Source: Achromobacter seleniivolatilans (lineage in GTDB: Bacteria; Pseudomonadota; Gammaproteobacteria; Burkholderiales; Burkholderiaceae_B). From it: a stretch of DNA of 64,000 nt. Positions 8,677-17,128 of the stretch are shown piece by piece; position 1 is the stretch's first letter; every line of letters starts with the position of its first letter. The position numbers and the translations under genes are program-made. The notes under the pieces are model-generated. The model was not told the origin of the DNA, made no database searches, and saw nothing but the letters and a program-made list of their open reading frames with translations. The DNA lies in the NCBI RefSeq assembly GCF_030864005.1, contig NZ_CP132976.1, positions 1,860,001 through 1,924,000 on the forward strand, in the 5' to 3' direction.

Positions 8677-9588
8677 ATGCGTGAAATCAGTCTGGACCGC
8701 CTGCGCACGCTGGTCGCCATTGCCGATCTGGGTTCGTTTGCGGATGCTGCCCGCGCACTGCATCTGGCCCCGCCCACCGTCAGCCTGCACGTTGCTGACC
8801 TGGAAGCGCGGGTCGGCGCGCCTTTGCTGACCCGCAAGCGCGGACAAGTGCGGCCCACGTCCATCGGCGACACGCTGCTGGAACGGGCGCGCCGTCTGCT
8901 GGCCGAGGCGGATCAGGCGTTGGATGATGTGCAGCGCCAGGTGCAAGGCTTGGCAGGCCGCGTGCGGCTGGGGGCGTCTACAGGCGCGATTGCGCACTTG
9001 CTGCCGCAAGCGCTGGAAACGCTGGGCCGCCATCATCCCGGGATCGACGTGCAGGTGGCGGTGCTGACCTCGCAGGAAACCCTGCTGCGCCTGAATGACG
9101 GGAGCCTGGATGTGGGGCTGGTCGCTTTGCCACAACCGCCCATCGAGGGCTTGGTGATCAAACCCTGGCGCCGTGATCCGGTCATGGCGTTCTTGCCGGC
9201 CGGCTGGCTTGCGCCTGCCCGCATCACGCCGGCATGGCTGGCCGAGCGGCCGCTGATCCTGAATGACGCCAGCACGCGGCTGTCTCGCCTGACGGCCGAG
9301 TGGTTCGCCGCTGCTGGCCTGAACCCGCGCGCCCGCATTCAGCTGAACTACAACGATGCGATCAAAAGCTTGGTGGCGGCCGGTTACGGCGCTACGCTGC
9401 TGCCCCAGGAATCGACTGCGCCGCAGCCCGATCCGCGCATCATCACGCGGCCGCTGCGGCCCGCGCTGTGGCGTCCGCTAGGCATTGCACATCGGGCCGA
9501 AAAAGTGGAGCGCGCCACTCAACACGTACTGGACGTGTTGTGGGAATTGCGGGCGGCAAGCAGCGCGCGGACCGCGGCAGATCAATAA
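8677..9588 (+). CDS. LysR-family regulator divergent from argC
   Basis: This 303-residue regulator has an N-terminal helix-turn-helix in SFADAARALHLAPPTVSLHV and a substrate-binding-like effector domain (LGASTGAIAHLLPQALETL, DVGLVALPQPP). The start codon is ATG, but no clear Shine-Dalgarno precedes it. The gene is divergent from argC over a 130-bp spacer, so it may control argC, although a dedicated LysR for argC is not the usual arrangement. It ends 18 bp before the convergent ClC channel gene. Confidence 0.88.
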   Translation: MREISLDRLRTLVAIADLGSFADAARALHLAPPTVSLHVADLEARVGAPLLTRKRGQVRPTSIGDTLLERARRLLAEADQALDDVQRQVQGLAGRVRLGASTGAIAHLLPQALETLGRHHPGIDVQVAVLTSQETLLRLNDGSLDVGLVALPQPPIEGLVIKPWRRDPVMAFLPAGWLAPARITPAWLAERPLILNDASTRLSRLTAEWFAAAGLNPRARIQLNYNDAIKSLVAAGYGATLLPQESTAPQPDPRIITRPLRPALWRPLGIAHRAEKVERATQHVLDVLWELRAASSARTAADQ

Positions 9589-9606
9589 CGCTGCCCGCCC
9601 ACAGGT

Positions 9607-11427
9607 TCAGGAAGCGCGGCGGAAATACGCGGTGCGCTGGCTCTCTTCGCGCAACCTGCGGGCACGCGAGCGGAACAGATCTTTGCGGCCCACAATGCCC
9701 AACAGCCGGCCGCTGGCGCGATCCACAATAGGCACGCGGCCCACGCCGGTAAGCGCCATGCGATCCGCGATACGGCTAGCCAGTTCGTCTGGATACCCCA
9801 CGACCAGTTCGCGGCCTTGCAATGCGCCGGCCAGACTACGCTCATGACCACCAGCCTCCAACGCCCACGCCAGCGAATCGGCGCGCGTCACCTCGCCCAC
9901 CACCACGTTTTCGGCATTCACCACCGGATAGCTGGTGTGTACCGGGTGCAGCGTCGTGAAATGCGCAATGGCCTGTTCTACCGTCTGCGTGCCGGCCAGC
10001 GTTTGCACCGGCTGCGTCATCAGGTCTGCCACACGCTGCAACTCGAAAGGGTCCACGTGGTATTCACGGCTGATGTGGTGGCCGCGACGGGCGATCTTCT
10101 CGGTCAGAATCGAACGCTTCAGCAGCAGCACCGTCACGCCATAGGCAAATACGCAGGCCGATAGCACAGGCAGCAGCGCCCCCATATTGCCAGTCAGTTC
10201 CACCGCAAATAGCGTTGCCGTCAGCGGCGCGCGCATGGTGCCGCCCATCATCGCGGCCATGCCCAGCAGCGCCCAGAAACCCGGTTCCGCCTGCGGCAGC
10301 CAAGGGGTTGCCAACGCGCCCATCGCACCGCCAAAGATCAGCAAAGGCGCCAGCACCCCGCCTGATGTGCCGGAACCCAGCGCGATTGACCAGATCAATA
10401 CCTTGACCACCAGCAAAACCAGCACCGCCTGAAACGCCAGGTCGCCCGCCAGAAGATGGCGGATGTTGTCATACCCGACGCCCAGCGCGGCGGGATCAAT
10501 CAGGCCGCCGATACCAATAGCCAGGCCGCCGATCGCCGGCCACCACATCCAATGCAGTGGCAGCTTTTCAAACAGGTCCTCGGCCGTGTAGACCAGCGAC
10601 GTCAATACGCCGGAGCCCAGGCCCGACAGCACGCCGACCGCTGCGCAGGCCAACAGGTGCCACGGCGTGAACGTCAGCGCCCCCGAATAGGCAAAGATCG
10701 GTCCGGCATCCAGCAGGTAGGCGCGCGCCGCTCCCGCCACCAGCGCCGCCATTGCCACGGGCAGAAAACTGCGCGGCTTCCATTCGAACAGCAGCAATTC
10801 CACGGCCAGCAGCACCGCCGCCAGCGGCGTCGCAAAAATGGCGGTCATGCCCGCTGCTGCCCCGGCCACCAGCAAGGTCTTGCGCTCGGCATCATCCAGG
10901 TGAATGGTTTGGGCCAGCAGCGAACCAATCGCGCCGCCGGTCATGATGATGGGGCCTTCCGCGCCGAACGGACCGCCCGTGCCGATAGACACGGCGGACG
11001 ACACCGGCTTCAGGATTGCCACCTTGGGCTGAATGCGGCTTTTGCCGATCAGAATGGCCTCCATGGCTTCAGGGATGCCGTGGCCGCGAATCTTTTCAGA
11101 ACCGTAGCGCGCCATCAGGCCGATGATCAGGCAGCCCGCAACCGGTATGGCAACCGACGCCCAACCCAATTGCCCGTCCGTGATGGGCATGTCCGCAAAC
11201 GAGAACTGGCCGTGATAGGCCAGATTGGTACATAAGGCGATCAGTCGCAACAACGCCCACGCTGCCGCCACGCTGGCCAAGCCCACGGGAATCGCCAGCC
11301 CCATCAAGAGCACGACGCGGCGGTCGGTGGTGAAGTCGCCCAGCCGGCTGGCGGCGGGATGGGGGGATGAAGAAGAGCGGGTTGCCGGCTTTCCATCAGC
11401 TGGCGCGGGATGCAGTACAGAAGGCAT
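9607..11427 (-). CDS. ClC-family chloride channel/transporter with C-terminal CBS pair
   Basis: This 606-residue membrane protein has about 450 residues of ClC core followed by two CBS domains. ClC anion-site motifs visible are GHGIPEAME (GSGIP-like), GPFGAEGP (GKEGP-like, holding the external gating Glu) and GSGTSGGVLAPLLIFGG (GxFxP-like region). The CBS part runs from VADLMTQPVQTL to RVPIVDRASGRLLGIVGRKDL and probably senses nucleotides or ionic strength. The product should move Cl- or another anion, possibly fluoride or nitrate, across the inner membrane. The gene is divergent from a MarR regulator whose promoter carries an operator-like motif that is repeated before the HPP-CBS gene. Confidence 0.9.
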   Translation of the reverse strand: MPSVLHPAPADGKPATRSSSSPHPAASRLGDFTTDRRVVLLMGLAIPVGLASVAAAWALLRLIALCTNLAYHGQFSFADMPITDGQLGWASVAIPVAGCLIIGLMARYGSEKIRGHGIPEAMEAILIGKSRIQPKVAILKPVSSAVSIGTGGPFGAEGPIIMTGGAIGSLLAQTIHLDDAERKTLLVAGAAAGMTAIFATPLAAVLLAVELLLFEWKPRSFLPVAMAALVAGAARAYLLDAGPIFAYSGALTFTPWHLLACAAVGVLSGLGSGVLTSLVYTAEDLFEKLPLHWMWWPAIGGLAIGIGGLIDPAALGVGYDNIRHLLAGDLAFQAVLVLLVVKVLIWSIALGSGTSGGVLAPLLIFGGAMGALATPWLPQAEPGFWALLGMAAMMGGTMRAPLTATLFAVELTGNMGALLPVLSACVFAYGVTVLLLKRSILTEKIARRGHHISREYHVDPFELQRVADLMTQPVQTLAGTQTVEQAIAHFTTLHPVHTSYPVVNAENVVVGEVTRADSLAWALEAGGHERSLAGALQGRELVVGYPDELASRIADRMALTGVGRVPIVDRASGRLLGIVGRKDLFRSRARRLREESQRTAYFRRAS

Positions 11428-11481
11428 AGCGGGTGCGTTGAGAAGGATTAATGAGCAGGGATTTGCGTTTTGTCATTTATA

Positions 11482-11500
11482 TCGTATCACGACATATATT
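11482..11500. promoter_or_regulatory. Operator-like site 1 (TCGT-N4-CGACATAT) in ClC/marR promoter
   Basis: TCGT at 11482-11485, four bases, then CGACATAT (11490-11497) and ATT. The same pattern recurs at 12011-12029 before the HPP-CBS gene. The core TCGT-ATC-ACGA is a perfect dyad, and matching continues imperfectly outward for about 10 bases per side. It lies 12 bp before the MarR start and overlaps a TATATT likely -10, so MarR binding could repress both directions. Confidence 0.62.
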
Positions 11501-11512
11501 AGAATCGACCGG

Positions 11513-11959
11513 GTGAACGCATCCTCCCCCCCTACCGCCCTGACGCCGGCCGACTACGAGCTGCTGGCCGACTTCCGCTACGCGCTGCGCACCTTTGCCG
11601 CCTTCAGCGAAGGCGCTGCCGCCGAACTGGCCCTGACCCCGCAACAACATCAGACCCTGCTGGCCATCAAGGGCACGCGCAAGAGCGCGCCTGACCGCCG
11701 CGGCCTATACGTGGGAGAAATCGCCGATCGCCTGCTGATCCGTCCGCACACCGCAGCCGAATTGGTCAGTCGTCTGGCGCGCCTGGATCTGATCAGCCGC
11801 GAAGCCGACCCCGAGGATGGGCGGCGGGTTGAGGTCGTGCTGACGCCGAAAGCCGAACGCATGCTGGAAGAATTGTCGGCCTCGCACCTGGAAGAACTGC
11901 GCGCAATGCGCCCCTTGTTGACCCGCTTATTGACCCGCATCGGCGGTGGCGCCCTCTGA
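11513..11959 (+). CDS. MarR-family transcriptional regulator
   Basis: This 148-residue protein starts at a GTG (MNASSPPTALTPADYELLAD). The longer upstream frame would run through the promoter and is rejected. The MarR winged helix is seen in LTPQQHQTLLAIKG, YVGEIADRLLIRPHTAAELVSRL (recognition helix) and the wing SREADPEDGRRVEVVLTPKA. It lies between a divergent ClC channel and a co-directional HPP-CBS protein. The same motif precedes both transcription units, so it probably controls all three genes. The ligand is unknown. Confidence 0.87.
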   Translation: MNASSPPTALTPADYELLADFRYALRTFAAFSEGAAAELALTPQQHQTLLAIKGTRKSAPDRRGLYVGEIADRLLIRPHTAAELVSRLARLDLISREADPEDGRRVEVVLTPKAERMLEELSASHLEELRAMRPLLTRLLTRIGGGAL

Positions 11960-12010
11960 TCCAAACGGAATAAGCTCATAGCTGGCAGTCAGCCGGTGCG
12001 TGATAAATTG

Positions 12011-12029
12011 TCGTCCCGCGACATATTTA
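12011..12029. promoter_or_regulatory. Operator-like site 2 (TCGT-N4-CGACATAT) before HPP-CBS gene
   Basis: TCGT (12011-12014), CCCG, CGACATAT (12019-12026) and TTA repeat the arrangement at 11482-11500. The local dyad is TGTCG/CGACA around TCCCG. It is 21 bp before the proposed TTG start. This suggests shared MarR control and argues that the coding region does not begin at 11996, although the frame is open there. Confidence 0.6.
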
Positions 12030-12049
12030 CAACACGCGAGGAGATCGTT

Positions 12050-13198
12050 TTGGGTTTGGCAATGAAGCGCTGGTTGGGCTCGTTTGCCCCAGCGCCAGTG
12101 GGCGTGAATGGGCGCGAAAAGCTCTATGGCGCGTTGGGCGCGCTGGTCGGATTGTTTTGCACGGAATGGGTGGGCCACCACGCGCTGGGCAGCGCCAACC
12201 CCTGGTTTATTGCGCCGATGGGCGCGTCCGCCGTGCTGCTGTTCGCCGCCCCCGCCAGCCCCTTGGCCCAGCCCTGGTCCCTGATGGCAGGCAATCTGGT
12301 GTCGGCCGTGATTGGCGTGTTCTGCGCGCAGATGATTCCCATGCCGGGCATCGCAGCCGCCGCCGCCGTAGCGCTGGCCATTGGCGCCATGTTCAGCCTG
12401 CGTTGCCTGCATCCTCCCAGCGGAGCAGTTGCGTTGACGGCAGTCTTGGGCGGTCCGGCAGTGGCCAGCCTGGGTTATGGCTTTGTGCTGTGGCCAGTGG
12501 CCTTGAATTCCCTGATCCTGCTGTGCATTGCCGTGGCGTTTAACGGCGTGCTCAAGCGCAACTATCCGCGCCGCCATGCCGATCCCGCCGCTGGCCACAA
12601 TACGCGCGACGCGGCTCCCAGCGCACGCCTGGGCTTTAGCCGAGCCGATCTGGACGACGCGCTACGCCAGCGCGGCGAACTGCTGGACATCAGCAAAGAA
12701 GACCTGGAAGCCATCGTGCTGGAAGCCGAGCTGCGCGCCAGCCTGCGCCGCTTTGGCGATATCTCGTGCGCCGACGTGATGTCGCGCGATGTGGTGACGG
12801 TGCAAGAACAAGACCCGCTGGATTACGCCATTCGACTCTTCGAAAAACACCGGGTGCAGGCGCTGCCGGTTCTGGACTCCGCAGGCCGTTACGCGGGCAT
12901 GCTGGCGCAAGGCGACGTGCTTGCCCGCAAAAGCCGGCTTACGTCCATTCAAGCGGATGCGCCCGACCTGCTGGTGGCCGACTGCATGCGCAGCGAAGTC
13001 CCCTTCGCCACGCCTGACCTGCCCGTAATCGAGCTGGCACGCCCTATGTCCGACAGCCTGCATTGCGTGCCGGTGCTGGATGCCGCGCGCAATCTGCATG
13101 GGCTGATCACGCAATCAGACTTGGTCGCGGCCCTGTATCAGATCGCGGTGTCGGCCAGTTCGCAGGGAACCGCGCCCGATCACCGGCAGGCGGCCTGA
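12050..13198 (+). CDS. HPP-family membrane protein with C-terminal CBS domains
   Basis: About 382 residues. The N-terminal half has four hydrophobic helices including the family signature RCLHPPSGAVALTAVLGG. The C-terminal half carries two CBS repeats (CADVMSRDVVTVQEQDPLDYAI and VADCMRSEVPFATPDLPVIELA). A plant chloroplast HPP protein has been linked to nitrite transport; the bacterial role is not settled. The start is a TTG at 12050, placed 6 nt after GAGGAG (12038-12043); the in-frame ATG at 12062 is the alternative. Like the ClC protein upstream it couples a membrane part to CBS domains, and both promoters carry the same operator-like element. Confidence 0.8.
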   Translation: MGLAMKRWLGSFAPAPVGVNGREKLYGALGALVGLFCTEWVGHHALGSANPWFIAPMGASAVLLFAAPASPLAQPWSLMAGNLVSAVIGVFCAQMIPMPGIAAAAAVALAIGAMFSLRCLHPPSGAVALTAVLGGPAVASLGYGFVLWPVALNSLILLCIAVAFNGVLKRNYPRRHADPAAGHNTRDAAPSARLGFSRADLDDALRQRGELLDISKEDLEAIVLEAELRASLRRFGDISCADVMSRDVVTVQEQDPLDYAIRLFEKHRVQALPVLDSAGRYAGMLAQGDVLARKSRLTSIQADAPDLLVADCMRSEVPFATPDLPVIELARPMSDSLHCVPVLDAARNLHGLITQSDLVAALYQIAVSASSQGTAPDHRQAA

Positions 13199-13210
13199 CC
13201 CGCGTGCCGC

Positions 13211-13228
13211 CCTCCGTAGCCATACGGA
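13211..13228. promoter_or_regulatory. Response-regulator-type palindrome before the kinase gene
   Basis: CCTCCGTA (13211-13218), GCCA, TACGGA (13223-13228). The dyad TCCGTA-N4-TACGGA recurs, extended to 9-bp arms, at 15345-15366. It lies 38 bp upstream of the kinase start, which suggests autoregulation by the FixJ/NarL-type regulator of the operon. Confidence 0.62.
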
Positions 13229-13265
13229 TTCCTGTCCGCACTGCCCGCAAGGCATAATTTCAGGC

Positions 13266-14702
13266 GTGAATCCCCTATCGCGCGCACGCGCCCTCTTCTG
13301 TTGGCTGGTCCTGTTTTTCCTGGGCGCCGTCTGGATTGCCCGGCAAGAATACGTAGATCTGTACGACCGCTTCTTCCAAAGCACCAGCGTCGCCCAGCGC
13401 ATGTTGAGCCAGAAAACGGTGCAGCACGAAGCCGTGCTGGCAACGCTGGCTGCCTTGTCGCATCCCCCCACGCCTGAACGCCTGTACCCCAGTCTGCAAC
13501 CCGCCATGCCGCAATTGCTGGGCCTGGGTTATCTGCCCGACGGCGCCTGGACGGGCAGCCTGGCCGAACCGCCCGGATTGCCTGCCGCGCTGGAACGGGC
13601 GCGCCAATTGGGCCGGGCCGTAACCTTGCCATTGGACGCCGCGCGCTACTGGCTGGTGGCGCCGTCCAGCTGGAGCTTGCTGCTGGACGCCCGCCAATTG
13701 GTGCCGGCCGCCGACTTCCCGCCCGGGCTGGCAAATTTGACGTTGATGGTCAATCAAACGCCGCTGACGCTGCTGGACAAGCAGCCGTCCGACGCTTTCG
13801 GCTTGACCATGGCGCTGCAAAAACCGTTGGGTGCGGCCAGTCAGCCGTTTCAGATGCGCAGCACGCGCACGCTCACGCCCGCCTATTGGCCATGGACGGC
13901 CTGGCTGGCCTGGGCGATTGCCAGCGCCTTGCTGGTGGCGGGCGCCGCAGCTTGGCAGCGGTCACGCGCCGAGGCTCGCAGACAGCAGGAACAGGTGCGC
14001 CTGGCCGCCATGGCGCGGTTGAGCACCTTGGGGGAAATGGCTGCGGGTATCGCCCACGAACTGAACCAGCCGTTGACCGCCATCCTGGCGCACACCCGCG
14101 CCGCAGAACGGCTGCTGGATGACGAAGACGAACGCCCCGCCGTGCGCCACGCGCTGCTGGCCAGCGCGGAACAGGCCAAGCGCGCTGCCGACATCATCAG
14201 CCGCATGCGCGCGCTGGTGCAGCCCAGTTCCCCGGCCCGCCGCGAAGCCCTGGACCCCGACGCGCTGGTGGCATCGCTGCGTTTTCTGCGTGAACCCGAC
14301 CTGACCCGTCAGGGCATACGCCTGAGCTGGCACAACGCCAGCCCCGGCGCGCGGCCGCTGGGCGACCGCGTGGCGCTGGAACAGATTCTGCACAATCTGG
14401 TGCAGAATGCCGCCGACGCGCTTGCTACTGCCGACGGGCCGCGCCGGATTGCTCTGGAAGGCCGTAGCGTTGGCGACAATTATGTATTCAGCGTCAGCGA
14501 CACCGGTCCCGGCATCGCTGCTGACGCCCTGCCCCAGCTATTCGCGCCCTTCTACACCACGCGGGCGCAAGGCATGGGTTTGGGCCTGGCCTTGTGCGAG
14601 ACGCTGGCTGGCTCCATGGACGGCCGCATCGCCGCCCGCAATCTCAGTCCGGCCGGCGCGTGTTTCACGGTCAGCCTGCCGCGCTCTGGAGCCACTGCAT
14701 GA
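13266..14702 (+). CDS. Sensor histidine kinase with periplasmic sensor domain
   Basis: This is a 478-residue inner-membrane kinase started at GTG. One membrane helix is at about residues 9-25, a periplasmic sensor follows to about 207, and a second helix is at 208-231. The phospho-acceptor His264 lies in GEMAAGIAHELNQPLTAI. ATP-binding N, G1 and G2 boxes are VQNAADAL, DTGPGIA and TTRAQGMGLGLAL. The sensor domain is not recognised by motif; the topology resembles DctB/FixL-class kinases without a PAS domain. It overlaps the regulator gene by 4 bp (ATGA). The palindrome at 13211-13228 lies in its promoter. Confidence 0.9.
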   Translation: MNPLSRARALFCWLVLFFLGAVWIARQEYVDLYDRFFQSTSVAQRMLSQKTVQHEAVLATLAALSHPPTPERLYPSLQPAMPQLLGLGYLPDGAWTGSLAEPPGLPAALERARQLGRAVTLPLDAARYWLVAPSSWSLLLDARQLVPAADFPPGLANLTLMVNQTPLTLLDKQPSDAFGLTMALQKPLGAASQPFQMRSTRTLTPAYWPWTAWLAWAIASALLVAGAAAWQRSRAEARRQQEQVRLAAMARLSTLGEMAAGIAHELNQPLTAILAHTRAAERLLDDEDERPAVRHALLASAEQAKRAADIISRMRALVQPSSPARREALDPDALVASLRFLREPDLTRQGIRLSWHNASPGARPLGDRVALEQILHNLVQNAADALATADGPRRIALEGRSVGDNYVFSVSDTGPGIAADALPQLFAPFYTTRAQGMGLGLALCETLAGSMDGRIAARNLSPAGACFTVSLPRSGATA

Positions 14703-15328
14703 ATGCCACCGAAAAAACCTCGCGCGATCAATCTCCGCTGGTGTATCTGGTGGACGACGACGACGCCGTGCGCGACGGGCTGGGGCTGCTCTTGCGCAGT
14801 GTGGGCCTGCGCAGCGCTGGTTTTGGCGACCCGGCCGCTTTCCTGGCGCAACTGACAGCGCAGGCCATCGGCTGCGTGGTGCTGGACATCCGCATGCCGG
14901 GCATCAGCGGGCTGGACGTATTGAGCCAGTTGGCAGAACAATCGGACCTGCCCGTAGTCATGCTGACGGGCCACGCCAACGTGGACCTGTGCCGCCGCGC
15001 CTTCAAGGGCGGCGCCATGGAATTCCTGCAAAAACCGGTGGACGACGATATTTTTCTGGACGCCGTGCAAACTGCCGTTCGCACCCACATCGCCAGCCGC
15101 GAACGGCTGGCTGTGACCCAAGCCGCCAGCGAGCGGCTGGCGCGCTTGTCGGGGCGCGAACACGAGGTGCTGGAACGCATCGTGCAAGGCATGAGCAACA
15201 AGGAAATCGCGCGCGAATTCGATCTGTCGCCGCGTACGGTGGAAACGTATCGCGCCAATGTCTTCACCAAACTGGAAGCCGATTCACTGGCGCAACTGAT
15301 CCGCCAGTACGCCACCTTGCTGGACTGA
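14699..15328 (+). CDS. FixJ/NarL-type response regulator
   Basis: This 209-residue protein begins MNATEKTSRDQ. The receiver has the acidic pocket VDDDD (residues 18-22), phospho-acceptor Asp63 in VVLDIRMPG, Thr in VMLTGHANV and Lys in FLQKPVDDD. A LuxR-type helix-turn-helix follows (LSGREHEVLERIVQGMSNKE, SPRTVETYRANV). Its ATG overlaps the kinase stop codon, which fixes the start. The regulator probably binds the TCCGTA-N4-TACGGA palindromes at 13211 and 15345, since LuxR-type domains recognise such symmetrical sites. Confidence 0.92.
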   Translation: MNATEKTSRDQSPLVYLVDDDDAVRDGLGLLLRSVGLRSAGFGDPAAFLAQLTAQAIGCVVLDIRMPGISGLDVLSQLAEQSDLPVVMLTGHANVDLCRRAFKGGAMEFLQKPVDDDIFLDAVQTAVRTHIASRERLAVTQAASERLARLSGREHEVLERIVQGMSNKEIAREFDLSPRTVETYRANVFTKLEADSLAQLIRQYATLLD

Positions 15329-15344
15329 TCCCGGAATTCCGCCC

Positions 15345-15366
15345 GCCTCCGTAACGCTACGGAGGC
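15345..15366. promoter_or_regulatory. 9-bp perfect palindrome before the GlcG/HbpS-like gene
   Basis: The arms GCCTCCGTA (15345-15353) and TACGGAGGC (15358-15366) flank ACGC. It begins 17 bp after the response-regulator stop. No T-run follows, so it is less likely a terminator. It shares CCTCCGTA-N4-TACGGA with the site before the kinase gene, and lies 100 bp before the next start, a sensible activator distance. Confidence 0.62.
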
Positions 15367-15465
15367 GCAAGCGTAATCGGGCGTATACCGCTCCGCGCGT
15401 CTTTTGGCCACACTGACTGCTCCTACCGCACGTTTAAAAACGTCTCCAAAATAAGGATGCAGACC

Positions 15466-15954
15466 ATGAACCGGATCACGCTTGCCACCCTGATGTCCAC
15501 CTTGGCTTTTGCTGGCGCCGCCAATGCCGCCGTGTTGAGCGAAAGCAATCTGTCGATGGCCGACGCGCAAAAACTGGCCACCGCCACCGTGGCCGCCTGC
15601 CAGGCCAAGGGTTATAACGTCAGCGCTTCGGTCGTGGACCGCGCCGGCTTGCTCAAGGCATTTGCACGCGCCGACAACGCCGGCCCCCACACCATTGAAG
15701 CCAGCCGCGCCAAAGCCTTCACCGCCGTGTCCGCCAAGACGCCGACGCTGGCCATGATGGAAAACGCGCAGAAAAACCCCGGCGCGGCCAACCTGACCGA
15801 CATCCCGGGCTTCCTGCTGCTGGGCGGCGGCGTGCCGATCAAGGCTGGCGCCAATGTCATCGGCGCCATCGGTGTTGCTGGCGCGCCGGGCGGCAACCTG
15901 GACGCCCAGTGCGCAGACTCCGTGCTGGAAGAAAACGCCGCGCTGTTCAAGTAA
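15466..15954 (+). CDS. Secreted GlcG/HbpS-like (DUF336) protein
   Basis: This 162-residue protein begins MNRITLATLMSTLAFAGAAN and has a signal peptide cleaved near A-N-A-A. The fold family is indicated by LSMADAQKLATATVAACQAK, SASVVDRAGLLKAFARADNA, PGFLLLGGGVPIK and IGAIGVAGAPGG. Relatives include HbpS of Streptomyces, a haem-binding accessory of the SenS/SenR two-component system, and GlcG. The ATG at 15466 has AAGGA 8 nt upstream; the ATG at 15458 overlaps that site and is rejected. It follows a kinase/regulator pair, and the shared palindrome suggests it belongs to their regulon, either as output or as an accessory sensor. Confidence 0.85.
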   Translation: MNRITLATLMSTLAFAGAANAAVLSESNLSMADAQKLATATVAACQAKGYNVSASVVDRAGLLKAFARADNAGPHTIEASRAKAFTAVSAKTPTLAMMENAQKNPGAANLTDIPGFLLLGGGVPIKAGANVIGAIGVAGAPGGNLDAQCADSVLEENAALFK

Positions 15955-15961
15955 ATCGCGG

Positions 15962-17128
15962 TCAGGCGGCTGCTGGCGCGCGCACCGCGCGCAAGCCCGC
16001 CCAGACACCTGCGAAGCAGGCGGCGCCGAAGATCCATCCCGACAGCGCGCCTGCCATCACCCCCGACAGCAAAGTGCCCACGGTGCATCCCAGTGCCGTC
16101 ATCCCGCCCCAGCCCATCAGCACGCCGCCCCCAAAATTGCGGGCGATGTCTTTCAACGATGGCAGCTTGGGCCGGAAAGCGCCCGCCGCAAGAGCCGCCG
16201 ACCACGCCCCCGCCACCAGCGCCAGCACAAACGCGCCGTTGTTCGACAACAGCACGCTTTTGACCACCGTAGCGCAGCCGGCAAAGGTGTCCAGCCCTTC
16301 AAGGCGGCCAGGCAGCCATCCGGTAGACGACGCCACGGTTCTTGCCACGCTGCCCAGTTCCGCCGTGACGCCCAGCGGGGCAATGCGCAAATAGGCGATC
16401 ACGCCGATAAACCCTACCAAGATACCGCCCACAGCCGGTGGCCAGCGATCCCGCAACACCGCGAGCCAAGGCGACGTAGCGGCTTGGGCCGCAACGGGTT
16501 TCGCACCGCCCCGCCGGCTGACCGCCCAAGCCAGCGCCGCCAGCACTACGCCTTGCAGCAGCACCGTGCCGCCATAACCGAGTTGTTGCGGCAGCCACAC
16601 CACCGGCGCTTCCTGGATCCATGCCAGGTAGAGCGTGTTCCAGGTTGCGAACCCCAGCACAAAACCCAGGCCCGCCCCCAGCAACGCAAACGGCGATGCC
16701 AGCGCCCCTTCGCCCAGCCGGTAGAAATGCGCGCTGATGCATGATCCCGACACCCGCATGCCCACACCAAACACAAACGCCCCGGCAACCAACGCCAGGC
16801 TCACCGGACCGATGTGCGCGCCGGGCGGCAAACGGTCCGGCGATGGCACCGGCAGAAACGCGCCGAACACCGCGTGGTAACCCAAGGTGCCCGCGCCCAG
16901 CGCGATCAGCACCGCGTACATGCCGGCCGTCTCCTTGCGGTCGATAAAGTCGCGGGCAATGCAGTAAAAGCAGAAGCGCGAGCGTTGCAGCACAATGCCG
17001 AACGCCGCGCCCAGCAGCACGGATAGCGACAGGCTGCGTCCGGCCTCAGGCAGGGACGCCAGCAGCCAGGCTGCAACAAAAACGGCCGCCAGCACCGTGG
17101 CGGCCGAAACATAGCGCAGGGTGCTCAC
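15962..17128 (-). CDS. YeeE/YedE (TsuA-like) thiosulfate/sulfur transporter
   Basis: This 388-residue polytopic membrane protein has two homologous halves. Conserved Cys motifs of the YeeE/TsuA family are visible: SRFCFYCIARD, GSCISAHFYR, FAGCATVVKS and ALGCTVGTLLSG. In TsuA, cysteines relay thiosulfate through the channel. The gene begins at a GTG directly after the rhodanese stop codon, so the two are one operon. Thiosulfate or a related reduced sulfur species is the likely substrate, supported by the partner enzyme. It ends 7 bp from the convergent GlcG/HbpS-like gene. Confidence 0.86.
   Translation of the reverse strand: MSTLRYVSAATVLAAVFVAAWLLASLPEAGRSLSLSVLLGAAFGIVLQRSRFCFYCIARDFIDRKETAGMYAVLIALGAGTLGYHAVFGAFLPVPSPDRLPPGAHIGPVSLALVAGAFVFGVGMRVSGSCISAHFYRLGEGALASPFALLGAGLGFVLGFATWNTLYLAWIQEAPVVWLPQQLGYGGTVLLQGVVLAALAWAVSRRGGAKPVAAQAATSPWLAVLRDRWPPAVGGILVGFIGVIAYLRIAPLGVTAELGSVARTVASSTGWLPGRLEGLDTFAGCATVVKSVLLSNNGAFVLALVAGAWSAALAAGAFRPKLPSLKDIARNFGGGVLMGWGGMTALGCTVGTLLSGVMAGALSGWIFGAACFAGVWAGLRAVRAPAAA

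Noticed and set aside
10456..11235. Plus-strand frame inside the ClC gene
   Set aside because: It covers the ClC pore motifs in the other frame and has no domain of its own.
11225..11512. 96-codon extension of the MarR protein
   Set aside because: It would overlap the divergent ClC gene start and run through the operator-like promoter; the core starts at the GTG at 11513.
15345..15366. Palindrome considered as a terminator of the two-component operon
   Set aside because: No T-run follows and the same dyad lies upstream of the kinase, which favours an operator.
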